Notes: a model not told the origin generated them from the sequence alone. Shown: positions 30,103 to 38,939, counted from the first letter of the stretch. The stretch is 64,000 nucleotides of DNA from Bacteroidota bacterium (GCA_947479085.1 CANJYB010000020.1:18826-82825); one strand, 5' to 3'. Program-made: numbers and translations.

Positions 30103-30429
30103 TTATAGTTGTTCGGGCGGTGAATAAACCACTTGACTATAATCGGCTGAAGAGTAATTAATATTATGCTCGGCATTTAAACTGTTGCCATACGAAAGCA
30201 GAATAGTATTGTAGGAATAATGAAAGAAATCTTTTGCAAACTCGTTGGAATCTGTTTTCTCGTTTGATTTTTCTGACTCTGAATTCTGTTCATCTGAATT
30301 CATATCCTCATTGTCAATAACGGAAGCATAGCTGTTTAGTTTCTTTAATAAGTTTAAAGACTGATGCGTAATGCTCACTGTAAACAGGAAGAGAAGAGAA
30401 ATAATAATACTGCTTTTCAAAACTTTCAT
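30103..30429 (-). CDS. Small exported protein of unknown function
   Basis: About 108 residues from the ATG at 30429: a signal peptide (MKVLKSSIIISLLFLFTVSITHQS), an acidic Ser/Glu/Asn-rich middle, and a conserved-looking aromatic tail ending YSPPEQL. An in-frame ATG at 30456 would add 9 residues, but a TACTTTTG -7 box overlaps those codons, so the inner start is preferred. It lies 116 bp upstream of the SulP gene on the same strand and may belong to that unit. I do not recognise the family. Confidence 0.6.
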   Translation of the reverse strand: MKVLKSSIIISLLFLFTVSITHQSLNLLKKLNSYASVIDNEDMNSDEQNSESEKSNEKTDSNEFAKDFFHYSYNTILLSYGNSLNAEHNINYSSADYSQVVYSPPEQL

Positions 30430-30431
30430 CG

Positions 30432-30460
30432 GGCACAAAAGTATATATAAATACATTGCA
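30432..30460 (-). promoter_or_regulatory. Promoter overlapping the upstream start codon
   Basis: On the minus strand, TTTG is followed after 15 bp by TACTTTTG, which fits the Bacteroidota TTTG/TAnnTTTG promoter with a somewhat short spacer. Transcription would begin within a few bases of the ATG at 30429, so the message may be nearly leaderless. Confidence 0.45.
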
Positions 30461-30574
30461 AACTATTTTTTAAAATAATTTAACAAAATAATAATGCAAA
30501 GCTTTTTTGTAAGTACCCGAAAACGACTGATTTTTAAAGCAATTCAGGAGGGTAATTAATTTATCTTCATTAAT

Positions 30575-30997
30575 TCAAAACTTCCACCAGGGTTTTTTGT
30601 TTAGTTTATTTATTCGTTTTTGTTCCTCTTTTTTATATTCTTCTTCATCATATATTTCCATATCATCTCCCTGCACCTTTGCATTCAATACTTTTGCGAT
30701 GCTTAGCATTTTATTTATTATTTCATTATCCGGATTTTTTACTGTAATCATTCCATCATCAAAACTGAACCATGCCTGGTTTCCGTTCTTGCCGGCAAGT
30801 GAATAAGCTGTCCATACAGCTATTCCTTCTTCTTCCATCCGGATGGTTTTTCCGTTCACAGTTGCATCCACTTTATTGTCCATTCGCATATCCGGGTCAG
30901 CGGATACTACCTGCTTCCATTCGTTCATTGAAATAAGCCCGTTAGTTTCCTCGTCTGTCCAATTGTCTTTTCTTGTGATGTATAAGTTGTAGCCCAT
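30575..30997 (-). CDS. Conserved hypothetical protein
   Basis: A 140-residue soluble protein starting MGYNLYITRKDNWTDEE, with several Trp residues and a highly charged tail rich in Lys and Glu ending KKPWWKF. The opening pattern (GYNLYITR..NW) resembles small uncharacterised bacterial proteins, but I cannot name a function. No signal peptide or membrane segment. A TATCTTTG sequence on this strand (31026-31033) may be its -7 box. It is divergent from the gene pair at 31199-33750. Confidence 0.7.
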   Translation of the reverse strand: MGYNLYITRKDNWTDEETNGLISMNEWKQVVSADPDMRMDNKVDATVNGKTIRMEEEGIAVWTAYSLAGKNGNQAWFSFDDGMITVKNPDNEIINKMLSIAKVLNAKVQGDDMEIYDEEEYKKEEQKRINKLNKKPWWKF

Positions 30998-31198
30998 AAA
31001 ATGAATTTTTATAAATAGAAAGGTTCAAAGATAAATATGGATAGTTACAGGTGGTGGTCCAAATTGAAAAAAAATTATCTTTGTTTCTTAAAACATCAAT
31101 AACAACGATTTCGTAAACAATCCGAAGATTTCGTAAACAATCGGGGATAAAAGAAAAATATAATAAAAGATAAGTGTAAATTTGATTCATTTAATACT

Positions 31199-32350
31199 AT
31201 GAATTCACTAAATATAAGTCTTACCAAATCGAGCGTGCATTATTCCTTTGAAGCCATAATACTCCGGCTGGGGATAATGATAGGTGATGAAACATTTTCA
31301 GCCGGAGATTTGAACATCACCTTTAAGGCCGAAAAGCTCTTTGCTCATGATGTACTGAGTATAAGGGATAAGATTAATGATATGGCTACCCGTATTAAAA
31401 CCAGGGGCGAAGACCTGGGGGTGACACTGGAAGAACTCAACCAGATATACAATAGTTACAATGCTTTTAAGAATATTAAATACAAATCTCCCGACCAGAT
31501 AAAATATCTGAAAGCATTAGAAAACATGATAAACAATTCTTATAATAGTCTTATCAATGCTACTATAACGGGTTTAGAACAATCTGGTGTATTGCAATTG
31601 GGAAAACTGGTGGGCGAAAAACTAATAGTTAACCCTACCCTTACTGAGTTTCCGGAAACAATATCAGAGGACGACAGTGAGCATTATTTAATGAGTGAAA
31701 TATTACTAGACAGGTTTGATAAGGAAACCACGGATGATGTATTATTGGTTCCACAAACTTTCGGAGAATATATTGAAGAACAACAACTATTGATGGGCAC
31801 CCTGGGAAAGGAAGTATATAAGCATATCAAAATTCTGAAGGCAGAAAATGTTTTTACACTTCCTTTCATTGTACATTTAACAGCCGAAGAACTGCTGATG
31901 GTAAGGGAACACCTGCTGAGTACCAACCAGGAATTCAGAACAAATATGACTGAATGGACAACGGAACTGCTGAACATGCCTTTTGCGGCTGGTTCTCTAA
32001 AAACAATAAACGAACGTTACACTAATTCCATTGCTCCAACTTTAAAATCATTGCAGGCAGAAATGGATAAGAACGAACGCCTGCGATTATTAAAATCAAG
32101 AACAGGCGAAATATATGAATACAAGGTAAACCTGTATGTTACTTCCATCGGCATTTACTGGGATTACCTTGAAAGCAGGGGAATAATAAAAGAGGAGACG
32201 GTAGAAAAATTAAAAGAGTATCCCCGTTACGAAAGCCTGAAAAATAATTCCTGCATCATTTTTGAGGGAAGACTAATAGACCTTAAAAATTCTGACGCAG
32301 AAGACGAAGAGGAAGAACCATTGCAAAAAAGAAAAACACTTGACTTATAA
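31199..32350 (+). CDS. Hypothetical protein paired with a NYN ribonuclease
   Basis: A 383-residue soluble protein with no recognised family. Much of it looks helical, with amphipathic stretches around residues 45-130 and 190-320. The tail is strongly acidic (DAEDEEEEPLQ). A TATCTTTG box at 31076-31083 is a plausible promoter element. The gene is 17 bp upstream of the NYN-domain gene on the same strand and is probably co-transcribed and functionally linked, perhaps as a partner or regulator. That is inference from spacing only. Confidence 0.7.
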   Translation: MNSLNISLTKSSVHYSFEAIILRLGIMIGDETFSAGDLNITFKAEKLFAHDVLSIRDKINDMATRIKTRGEDLGVTLEELNQIYNSYNAFKNIKYKSPDQIKYLKALENMINNSYNSLINATITGLEQSGVLQLGKLVGEKLIVNPTLTEFPETISEDDSEHYLMSEILLDRFDKETTDDVLLVPQTFGEYIEEQQLLMGTLGKEVYKHIKILKAENVFTLPFIVHLTAEELLMVREHLLSTNQEFRTNMTEWTTELLNMPFAAGSLKTINERYTNSIAPTLKSLQAEMDKNERLRLLKSRTGEIYEYKVNLYVTSIGIYWDYLESRGIIKEETVEKLKEYPRYESLKNNSCIIFEGRLIDLKNSDAEDEEEEPLQKRKTLDL

Positions 32351-32367
32351 TTAAAACTCCAATCACT

Positions 32368-33750
32368 ATGAAACCATTAAACAAACAGTACGAGTATTAC
32401 CGGGTAAAATCGCTGCAGTCGGATTTTACCATTGAATTTGAATCGTTAAAAGAGATGCTTCGCTTTGCGGAAAAGAATGTGATTAAAAGCGTTTTTATTT
32501 TGCCGGGCAAACATACTTCTTCCGAAAGTTTTGCCTTTACCAACAAAGGAGGCCTGCTGAAACACGAAACGGAAGGATACCAATCATTAGAGGAATATAA
32601 ATATTCCAGCCAGAACGGCTTTCCGGATTCCAAGGTATTTTATGAAGCCTGTAAACTTGGCTTCGACAGGTATGACGAATATAAAATGAGTACCGAAACC
32701 GGTATAACCGATGCCAAGGAATACGAAGAAATAAAAAAGGAAGGATTTATAGAAGCTTATTCCATGCTGGATAACGGCAGAAAAGAAAACCCTGACAGCC
32801 CGCAGTTGGAAGAAATAAAAAATGCTTACCAACTGAGAGAATGGGTGGCCAATAAAAAGTTTGAAAGCGCTGAAGAATTTTCGCTGGCCTGGAAAGGTGG
32901 ATTTGCAGAGCCATTGGAATACCGCGAAGCAACTACCAAGGAATATAAAACAAGGGCTGATTATAAAACCGGTTCGGCCAATGGTTTTACTCATGGCGAG
33001 AATTATTATTTTGCAAAAGAACGCGGCATAGAAAATTTTGAAGAACTGGTTTTGTACACCGACCTGGAAGCAGTGAAAATTCAGAATGCTACGTTCGACC
33101 AGAAAGTAATCTGCATACTGATTAGTAAAATGAGCGACAACAAAAAAACTTCGGTTAATAAACTGTACGAAGGACTGCAGGAAACCAAGACCCATTACTT
33201 TATAGAGGGTAATATACCGGCCTGGTTTACTATGAGTATTAACAATGTGAAAGACCTTGTTCAGTTTTTGGCAGAGAATGAATACCTGAAAAAATACGGA
33301 CATTACGATACCGAAGGAGAATATTTCCAGAATAAAAAACTACAGGAACGCACCGTAATACTTGACGGAAGCAATGTGGCTTATGGCAAGCAGGGCGATA
33401 AATCGAGAAGGCCTACGTTTAAAAATATTCTGACGATGGTAAAATTTTTAACTGCCAAAGGATTTCCGGATATACATGTGTTTACCGATGCTGCTTCCAA
33501 ACACCGGCTTACCGATATTGAACACCTGCCGGAGCTGCAGAAGCTAAGCAAGTTCAGCTATACCCCTGCCGAAACCCCTGCCGACCTGTTCCTGATTACT
33601 TACGTAAAACAAAACCATTGCCTGCTGGTGAGTAACGATAAGTTCCGCGACTGGAAAATACAGGACCCCTGGGTAGCTACCAATATTGATTATTATAAAA
33701 TGACGTTTATGATTGAAGATGATAAGGTGTTAATGCCGGATTTGGAATAG
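32368..33750 (+). CDS. Repeat protein with Regnase-like NYN ribonuclease domain
   Basis: 460 residues in three parts. Residues ~68-245 hold about ten degenerate repeats of ~14 residues (pattern G-[FYI]-x5-[EF]-Y-x3-A, for example NGFPDSKVFYEACK and GITDAKEYEEIKKE). Residues ~248-325 resemble a small winged-helix-like module. The last ~130 residues form a Zc3h12a/Regnase-like NYN (PIN-fold) nuclease with D333 and N336 in ILDGSNVAYG, D406 in PADLFLITY, and D424/D428 in VSNDKFRDW. The acidic cluster looks intact, so RNase activity is expected. Its RNA target is unknown. It follows the unknown gene at 31199 by 17 bp. Confidence 0.85.
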   Translation: MKPLNKQYEYYRVKSLQSDFTIEFESLKEMLRFAEKNVIKSVFILPGKHTSSESFAFTNKGGLLKHETEGYQSLEEYKYSSQNGFPDSKVFYEACKLGFDRYDEYKMSTETGITDAKEYEEIKKEGFIEAYSMLDNGRKENPDSPQLEEIKNAYQLREWVANKKFESAEEFSLAWKGGFAEPLEYREATTKEYKTRADYKTGSANGFTHGENYYFAKERGIENFEELVLYTDLEAVKIQNATFDQKVICILISKMSDNKKTSVNKLYEGLQETKTHYFIEGNIPAWFTMSINNVKDLVQFLAENEYLKKYGHYDTEGEYFQNKKLQERTVILDGSNVAYGKQGDKSRRPTFKNILTMVKFLTAKGFPDIHVFTDAASKHRLTDIEHLPELQKLSKFSYTPAETPADLFLITYVKQNHCLLVSNDKFRDWKIQDPWVATNIDYYKMTFMIEDDKVLMPDLE

Positions 33751-33751
33751 G

Positions 33752-33804
33752 TAGCCTCACCCCATGCCCCTCTCCGAAGCAGGGGGTGAAGCTTCCGGAA
33801 GTAC
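33752..33804. repeat. GC-rich palindromic element, degraded copy 3
   Basis: It begins TAGCCTCACCCCATGCCCCTC like copy 1 at 22392 and ends with a similar CTTCCGGAAGTA tail, but the core palindrome has lost part of its right arm. It lies immediately downstream of the NYN gene. Confidence 0.75.
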
Positions 33805-33815
33805 TTTTACTGTTT

Positions 33816-33850
33816 AAAGGTACCACCTTTTAAAAAGGTGGTACCTTTTT
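33816..33850. terminator. Hairpin terminator after the NYN gene
   Basis: A ~16-bp near-perfect stem, AAAGGTACCACCTTTT pairing with AAAAGGTGGTACCTTT, is followed by T residues. It is the likely terminator of the 31199-33750 unit. Confidence 0.85.
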
Positions 33851-33986
33851 GATTGTAAGTTGTTTTTTAAACTAAATATTTCCGAAATCGCTTAGTTAAT
33901 ACAAGCTAAACCAATAATAAAATAACCAAAATATTTTCTAAGTTTCCGTATGTTAATTTTCATTCAAGCATTGTGTTCTTGGTTGT

Positions 33987-34475
33987 TTATCTTTTCAGTT
34001 CTTCTATTAAATCTGGAGTTAGATAAGCAAATGTCAGTTTCCACATTCCGTTACTTTTACTAAATTCTAAATCACCAACTCTTGCCCAAACATTATTTAT
34101 GTAAGTAGTGTCTGGCCGTTCTGTTTTCATAATGTCTTCTATTTCGGTTTCAAGGTTATAAGATTGTTTCAAGAATGCACTAAAAACTTTAATAAATTCC
34201 TTTCTATTATATTTTATTGTCGGATCGCTATCCATAGGGCCTCTTGTTTTAAATGGAAATGTTGTTGATGCAATTATTGTATTAGTATCGTTGTCCACAA
34301 TTGCTTTTCTTAACGTCTGCCAAAACGATATAAAGCTTTTTGTTGTATCGGCTAAACTTTTTGTTTCTATTGTGTCAGGGATTTGTTGAGTCTTTTGTTT
34401 ATCGTTTCCTCCACACGAAATTGTTAGTAGTGTCAATGTAAGTGCAAATATTTGAAAGAGTTGTTTCATTCTCAT
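33987..34475 (-). CDS. Lipoprotein of unknown function
   Basis: 162 residues with a lipoprotein signal: a hydrophobic N-terminus and a lipobox LTISC with Cys at 21, followed by GGNDK. The mature ~140 residues contain an N-terminal helical stretch and a C-terminal portion (YINNVWARVGDLEFSKSNGMWKLTFAYLTPDL) that could be an NTF2-like or beta-sheet module. No catalytic motif. Flanked by the NYN unit and the LytTR gene, with no clear operon partner. Confidence 0.75.
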   Translation of the reverse strand: MRMKQLFQIFALTLTLLTISCGGNDKQKTQQIPDTIETKSLADTTKSFISFWQTLRKAIVDNDTNTIIASTTFPFKTRGPMDSDPTIKYNRKEFIKVFSAFLKQSYNLETEIEDIMKTERPDTTYINNVWARVGDLEFSKSNGMWKLTFAYLTPDLIEELKR

Positions 34476-34668
34476 TTTCTGATTTCTGTATTATTTATCG
34501 CTGCAACAAAGCTAAACATAATTAGCACATTTTTAAAAGCATTTCACTAATTCCAGATTCTTATTGATGAGTATTTTGCATTAGAAAAAGTTCTCCTTTT
34601 TAAAGTTGAAACCTATAATTAAACACTTCTTTTTATTTTTAATAAACCAATTAAAAATAAAAAGAAAT

Positions 34669-35091
34669 ATGAAATACAAAAACACAACACCTAGCAGTTG
34701 CCCCTGGAAGATGGGCACAAAAATGAGCCGAGAAGAATACCTGAAGGCTAAGATTACAATATATAATGAAGGTAAAATAAAAATTGGCCTCGCTGATATT
34801 ATGAGGATAGAAGGCTGTGGTAGTTATTCTCTGTTCCACATGTCGAACGGCAAAATCCTTAAGAGTTCGTATGGGCTTAGCCATTATATGCCGCTGTTGC
34901 CGGAGGGTATTTTCGGGCGGTATTGCGATAGTTTTATTATTAACCTGGAATATGTCTTGGATTTTACCAAGGGGCAAAACTGGTCGGCTGTAATGGAAGA
35001 CCGCACGAAAACTCCTTACATAAAAGTATTTATTCCCATCTGCAGAGCCTGCAGGGCAAAGTTTGAACAGGATTATAATAAGTACTGGTAA
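34669..35091 (+). CDS. Stand-alone LytTR DNA-binding protein
   Basis: About 140 residues from the ATG at 34669. An in-frame ATG at 34606 would add 21 mostly hydrophobic and basic residues. The core matches the LytTR DNA-binding fold: LADIMRIEGCGSYSLFHMSNG, then a FGRYCDSFIINLEYVLDF segment where the family usually has FxRxHxSxxVNxxxI. The receiver domain usual for this family is missing. The C-terminal tail is Cys-rich (CRACRAKF). Likely a small transcription regulator; its signal and targets are unknown. Confidence 0.7.
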   Translation: MKYKNTTPSSCPWKMGTKMSREEYLKAKITIYNEGKIKIGLADIMRIEGCGSYSLFHMSNGKILKSSYGLSHYMPLLPEGIFGRYCDSFIINLEYVLDFTKGQNWSAVMEDRTKTPYIKVFIPICRACRAKFEQDYNKYW

Positions 35092-35300
35092 TAAAAGCGG
35101 GAACTATTTGAAAAAACTTTCCTTTATTAACGGTACATTCCAAAGATAATTTGCATTATGTAAAAGAAATTTTAGGAGGACAGTCACTTATGGTACTTTT
35201 ATCACCGAAAAAGAAACATTGATTACTTCTTTTTATCGTTCGTTGATAAGTTAAAAGGTCTTAAAAACAAGTTCCTGTTGGGAGTTGAAAAGGGTAGAAA

Positions 35301-35551
35301 CCTCCATTTCTACTTTTCCTTTAAGAAAAAGTATCTTTTATTACAGGAAGAATTGTTTTTCTTAAAGAGAGACAAGGTTTTCTTTAAGAAAAAATACTTT
35401 TCTTAAAGAATAAGTAGTTTTTCTTAAAGAATCTTTTCATTTTCTTAAAGCGAAAACAGGTTTTCTTATTAAGAATCTAGTTTTTCTTAAAGAAAAAATA
35501 CTTTTCTTAAAGAAAATCTACCTTTTCTTAAAGAAAAAGTAGAAATGGAGG
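35301..35551. repeat. Array C: 21-bp palindromic repeat bounded by inverted repeats
   Basis: About ten copies of TTTTCTTAAAGAAAA or its variant with CTTTAAG lie at steps of 20-21 bp (CTT anchors at 35319, 35361, 35382, 35402, 35423, 35444, 35465, 35486, 35506, 35527). The array is enclosed by a 17-bp perfect inverted repeat, CCTCCATTTCTACTTTT at 35301 and its complement ending at 35551. The whole 573-bp gap between the LytTR gene and the gene at 35665 holds no convincing ORF. Confidence 0.9.
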
Positions 35552-35664
35552 AAAACAACGGGAACAAAAGAGGAAATGGAAAAATAATGGATTAAAAAAA
35601 TACAATTGCAAGTGCTAATTATCAATAAATTAATGTTAAAACTAACCAATAAAACCATAAAACA

Positions 35665-36339
35665 ATGACACAACTATCTTACAAAATTATGAGGTATAAC
35701 GTTTTTGTAAATTCGTTTATTCCTTTTGTTACCACACCTGCCGGTATAGCCCGGTATGGTTTATCTGCCACACAGGTGGCTTCGTTAACCGCTTTTTTAA
35801 TTGAGTGGAATCTTAAGTATGCCGCTTATGTAGACCCGCTAACGCATGGGGCAATAACCGTAGATGCCATTAACGCAGCCTATAATGAAGGGTACGCGCT
35901 AACACAAGGCGTACGTTCAACTATTAAAAACGATAACACTATTACATTAACCAGTGAGGAAAGGGCCATTTGCAATATCAAACGGCCGGACACCAACTAC
36001 ACAGCTGCAGGAGTTCCAAAATTTGCACCTGCACTTACCTGCATTTTGCAAACTTCGTTGATGATGAAACTGATTGCAGTAAGTACAGAAAATCCCTTTA
36101 AAAAAGGCAAAGAAAAAGGCATTGCTGCTATAGGATTAAAAATGGCCATAGTGGGTATTGGTTCGGCACCACCCACTGCTGCAGATTATGTAAGGCAGGA
36201 AGACGAAACCACCACAGATTTTGAAATGCTGTTTACCGCTGCCCAGGCGGGCAAGGTGGTGTACATCATTGCGTTTTACCTTAACAGCCGAAACCAGGCC
36301 GGCCCGGATGGTATTCCTTGTGTTGTTACTATTATATAA
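35665..36339 (+). CDS. Hypothetical protein
   Basis: A 224-residue soluble protein starting MTQLSYKIMRYNVFVNSFIPFV. The first ~130 residues have a helical pattern (YGLSATQVASLTAFLIEWNLKYAAY, then GYALTQGVRSTIKNDNTITLTSEERAICNI) reminiscent of an uncharacterised group of ~220-residue Bacteroidota proteins with a fixed Leu-rich helix, Arg and Thr-x-x-Glu-Arg layout. The C-terminal ~80 residues look beta-rich. Function unknown. It lies directly behind repeat array C and is followed by a terminator. Confidence 0.7.
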   Translation: MTQLSYKIMRYNVFVNSFIPFVTTPAGIARYGLSATQVASLTAFLIEWNLKYAAYVDPLTHGAITVDAINAAYNEGYALTQGVRSTIKNDNTITLTSEERAICNIKRPDTNYTAAGVPKFAPALTCILQTSLMMKLIAVSTENPFKKGKEKGIAAIGLKMAIVGIGSAPPTAADYVRQEDETTTDFEMLFTAAQAGKVVYIIAFYLNSRNQAGPDGIPCVVTII

Positions 36340-36361
36340 GTAACAGTGTTTAAATTAAAAA

Positions 36362-36397
36362 AGTCCAAAGCGGGTGAATGCCTGCTTTGGGCTTTTT
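36362..36397 (+). terminator. Terminator after the hypothetical gene at 35665
   Basis: AGTCCAAAGCGGGT pairs with GCCTGCTTTGGGCT (with G-T pairs), followed by TTTTTG and TTTTTT. Confidence 0.8.
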
Positions 36398-36451
36398 GTT
36401 TTTTGGGGAGGGGAAGTGGCTTAATTAAAGATAAGCGCTTTAATTAAAGAG

Positions 36452-37825
36452 TTAATTATTTTCTAAAAACTCCTTATACCACCATCCGGATTGTTTTATT
36501 GTCCGCTGCTGAGTTTTAAAATCAACATGTATCAATCCAAAGCGTTGGTGGTATCCTTCGGCCCATTCAAAATTATCGGTAAGCGACCATACAAAATAAC
36601 CCTCAATTTTATAACCTTCCTGTTTTGCTTTTAATACCTGTTGCAGATAGGATTGCAAAAAATGTTTCCGGTCGCTGTCGTTTACTGTATTATTGGTAAC
36701 TTCATCAGGAAAAGAGGCACCGTTTTCGGTTACTATTATCTTTTTTATTCCGGGATAATCATGGTACTTTTTTACCATTTCATAAATCGCTTCCGGGTAC
36801 ACTTCCCAGTCCATCTGGGTATAATATACCTTTCGTTTATCAGCAGGAATAAGCTTTGCATTTAAAAACGGAATGTAATAACTATGAGCAACCACTTCGC
36901 GGGTGTAATTTTGAATGCCTATAAAATCAAAATCAACCTTCATCATCTCCTCGTCTCCTTTAAGAATATATTTTTTAATTCGCCTTAAAAACGGAATGGT
37001 TTCCATCGGGTAACCCAGACCCAGCGAAGGTTCTATGAAAGCTCTGTTCAGCAAGGCATCAATTTTATTTGCAGCCATCCTGTCTTTTGCCGAAGCAGAA
37101 TAAGGAGTAACATACGAACAGGAAAAAGTAGTGCCTACCTGTAAATCCGGATTAATTTGTTTGATGGTATTGAACCCGACAGCCTGGCAAAGCACTGCAT
37201 GGTGCATGGCGGATAAAAAACTGGAAATTCCTTTACGGCCCGGGGCATGCACACCGAGAAAATATCCCGCACCGGTAAACACCATTGGTTCATTCAACAC
37301 CATCCAATACTTTACTTTATGCTGAAAAGCACGGATACATATTTCTACATATTCACGAAACCAATCTAATATTTCCCTGTTGGTCCATCCGCCTTTCTTT
37401 TCCAGTTCCAGTGGCAGGTCCCAGTGGTAAAGCGTAATCCACGGTTGGATACCGAATTCCAAACAGGTATCAATTACCTTATGATAATAATCTATCCCCG
37501 CCTGGTTAACTTTCCCCGTTCCGTTTGGCAGTATCCTGGCCCATGATATAGATAACCTGAAATTTGGTATTCCTAATTGTTTGGCAAGCTCAATGTCTTT
37601 TCGGTAATTATTATAAAAATCGCAAGCTACAGCGGGAGATTCATTTTTATAAATTTTATTTTTTCGGGTAGCAAATTGATCCCAGATAGAAAGTCCTTTT
37701 CCATCCTCGTTATAAGCTCCCTCTGTTTGTAAAGCAGAAGAAGATACCCCCCAGGCAAAATCTTCCCCGAAGTCTTTTTTGTTATAATCAATGGATGGGT
37801 GGTGATTACTTTTTTTGTGCGTCAT
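36452..37825 (-). CDS. Glycoside hydrolase family 1 beta-glucosidase
   Basis: A 457-residue (beta/alpha)8-barrel retaining glycosidase. The N-terminal signature FAWGVSSSALQTEGAYNEDGKG is present, as are the acid/base E179 in VLNEPM and the nucleophile E367 in VTENGAS. The C-terminal WSLTDNFEW and the length are typical. No signal peptide, so it is probably cytoplasmic and acts on imported beta-linked disaccharides. It is not next to SusCD or transporter genes. It lies downstream of an AACCTTCAAGG palindrome that separates it from the glycosyltransferase gene. Confidence 0.96.
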   Translation of the reverse strand: MTHKKSNHHPSIDYNKKDFGEDFAWGVSSSALQTEGAYNEDGKGLSIWDQFATRKNKIYKNESPAVACDFYNNYRKDIELAKQLGIPNFRLSISWARILPNGTGKVNQAGIDYYHKVIDTCLEFGIQPWITLYHWDLPLELEKKGGWTNREILDWFREYVEICIRAFQHKVKYWMVLNEPMVFTGAGYFLGVHAPGRKGISSFLSAMHHAVLCQAVGFNTIKQINPDLQVGTTFSCSYVTPYSASAKDRMAANKIDALLNRAFIEPSLGLGYPMETIPFLRRIKKYILKGDEEMMKVDFDFIGIQNYTREVVAHSYYIPFLNAKLIPADKRKVYYTQMDWEVYPEAIYEMVKKYHDYPGIKKIIVTENGASFPDEVTNNTVNDSDRKHFLQSYLQQVLKAKQEGYKIEGYFVWSLTDNFEWAEGYHQRFGLIHVDFKTQQRTIKQSGWWYKEFLENN

Positions 37826-37833
37826 ACTTTAAT

Positions 37834-37866
37834 AAACCTTCAAGGTTTTGAAAACCTTGAAGGTTT
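37834..37866. repeat. AACCTTCAAGGTT palindrome, copy 1
   Basis: AACCTTCAAGGTTTT and its complement flank a single central base. Each arm itself contains the smaller palindrome AACCTTCAAGGTT. An identical 33-bp copy is at 55983-56015. The layout is like that of the REP palindromes near the RAYT gene at 51 kb. Confidence 0.9.
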
Positions 37867-37885
37867 CGCATTATGGTGAAGTAAT

Positions 37886-38926
37886 TTATTGAAACATATT
37901 ATAATGATGCGATTCAAAGTCAGTTTCTATTATGTTTTTACCCGCATGATTTTCAACAATGGTATCAATAATTTTTTTTGTGACATCAGGATAATTAACA
38001 TGTACAATTTTATTATCGCTTAACCAATCGCTTATCTTATCCCTGTTTTTTTTATTTAATTTCTTTATCACCGGAACACCCATGCTTTTAAGCATTGTTG
38101 CATTGCACTGTTGTTCATATTGTGTTTTCATCGGAATTACCAAAAGTTTTTTCCTCATAAATAACGCCTCACTGGTAGTGCCAAACCCTGCATTACACAA
38201 TACCCCGGCTGACGAAGCCATGCTTTCTAAAAACAGGTCTTTATCAATAGGCATCAGTGTTATGTTTTTTACTTTGTATTTTTTATCATTGTGTTTCGAA
38301 AACACTTCCCATCGTATGTACTTGAATTTTTTCAAATTTTTGATGATTCTTTCATCGTCATAAGACGGCAGGTACACCGTGTAATGCCCTTTATTAGTTG
38401 GCTTTATTTCCCTTACTTCTTTTCTTATTATTGGCGTATAAATATTTTTATCGAGGCTTTTAAAATGATAACCGTAATTATAATTAGTGGGTGCATAGTT
38501 TTTTAATACCAGTTTCCCCAGTAAATCTTTCTTTTTGGGTTGAGGTGCTAGCGGATGCAAAGTGGCTACCTGGTTGCTTAAACCAATACATGGTTTCTTG
38601 GCCCGAATTGCAGCCCAGCACGAAACAGGTTCGAAATCGCTTATTATCAAATCGTACTTTTTTACATCCAGCGATTTTATTTCTTTAAACAGTTTCCTGG
38701 AATTCATTTTCCAGTAGGTCTTCCAGATATCTACCCCTCCCTGCTTACCAAAAATAAAAGAAAGACCATTGAATTTATATTTCACCTTAAAAGGCAATTC
38801 AATATCACTCTGTATTCCACTCACCAGGATATCTACTTCTCCCTTTTTCTGTAAATAAGGAATTATTTCAATGGCCCTGGTAATGTGTCCGTTGCCGGTT
38901 CCCTGCACTGCATATAGTATCTTCAT
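37886..38926 (-). CDS. Glycosyltransferase-like protein (GT-B fold)
   Basis: 346 residues starting MKILYAVQGTGNGHITRAIEI. This matches a family of uncharacterised GT-B glycosyltransferases with a GxGHxxR nucleotide-sugar region at the N-terminus and a C-terminal donor-binding signature (GVLCNAGFGTTSEALFMRKKLLVIP, followed by EQQCNA). It is cytoplasmic or membrane-peripheral. It follows the LpxH-like phosphatase by 13 bp, so the two form an operon, perhaps acting on a glycolipid. Substrates are not evident from sequence. Confidence 0.88.
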   Translation of the reverse strand: MKILYAVQGTGNGHITRAIEIIPYLQKKGEVDILVSGIQSDIELPFKVKYKFNGLSFIFGKQGGVDIWKTYWKMNSRKLFKEIKSLDVKKYDLIISDFEPVSCWAAIRAKKPCIGLSNQVATLHPLAPQPKKKDLLGKLVLKNYAPTNYNYGYHFKSLDKNIYTPIIRKEVREIKPTNKGHYTVYLPSYDDERIIKNLKKFKYIRWEVFSKHNDKKYKVKNITLMPIDKDLFLESMASSAGVLCNAGFGTTSEALFMRKKLLVIPMKTQYEQQCNATMLKSMGVPVIKKLNKKNRDKISDWLSDNKIVHVNYPDVTKKIIDTIVENHAGKNIIETDFESHHYNMFQ

Positions 38927-38939
38927 CTTCTTTATATTG

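Noticed and set aside
32587..33303. 238-codon antisense frame within the NYN gene
   Set aside because: Shadow frame of a well-supported gene. Its hydrophobic composition follows from the coding strand's lysine and glutamate codons.
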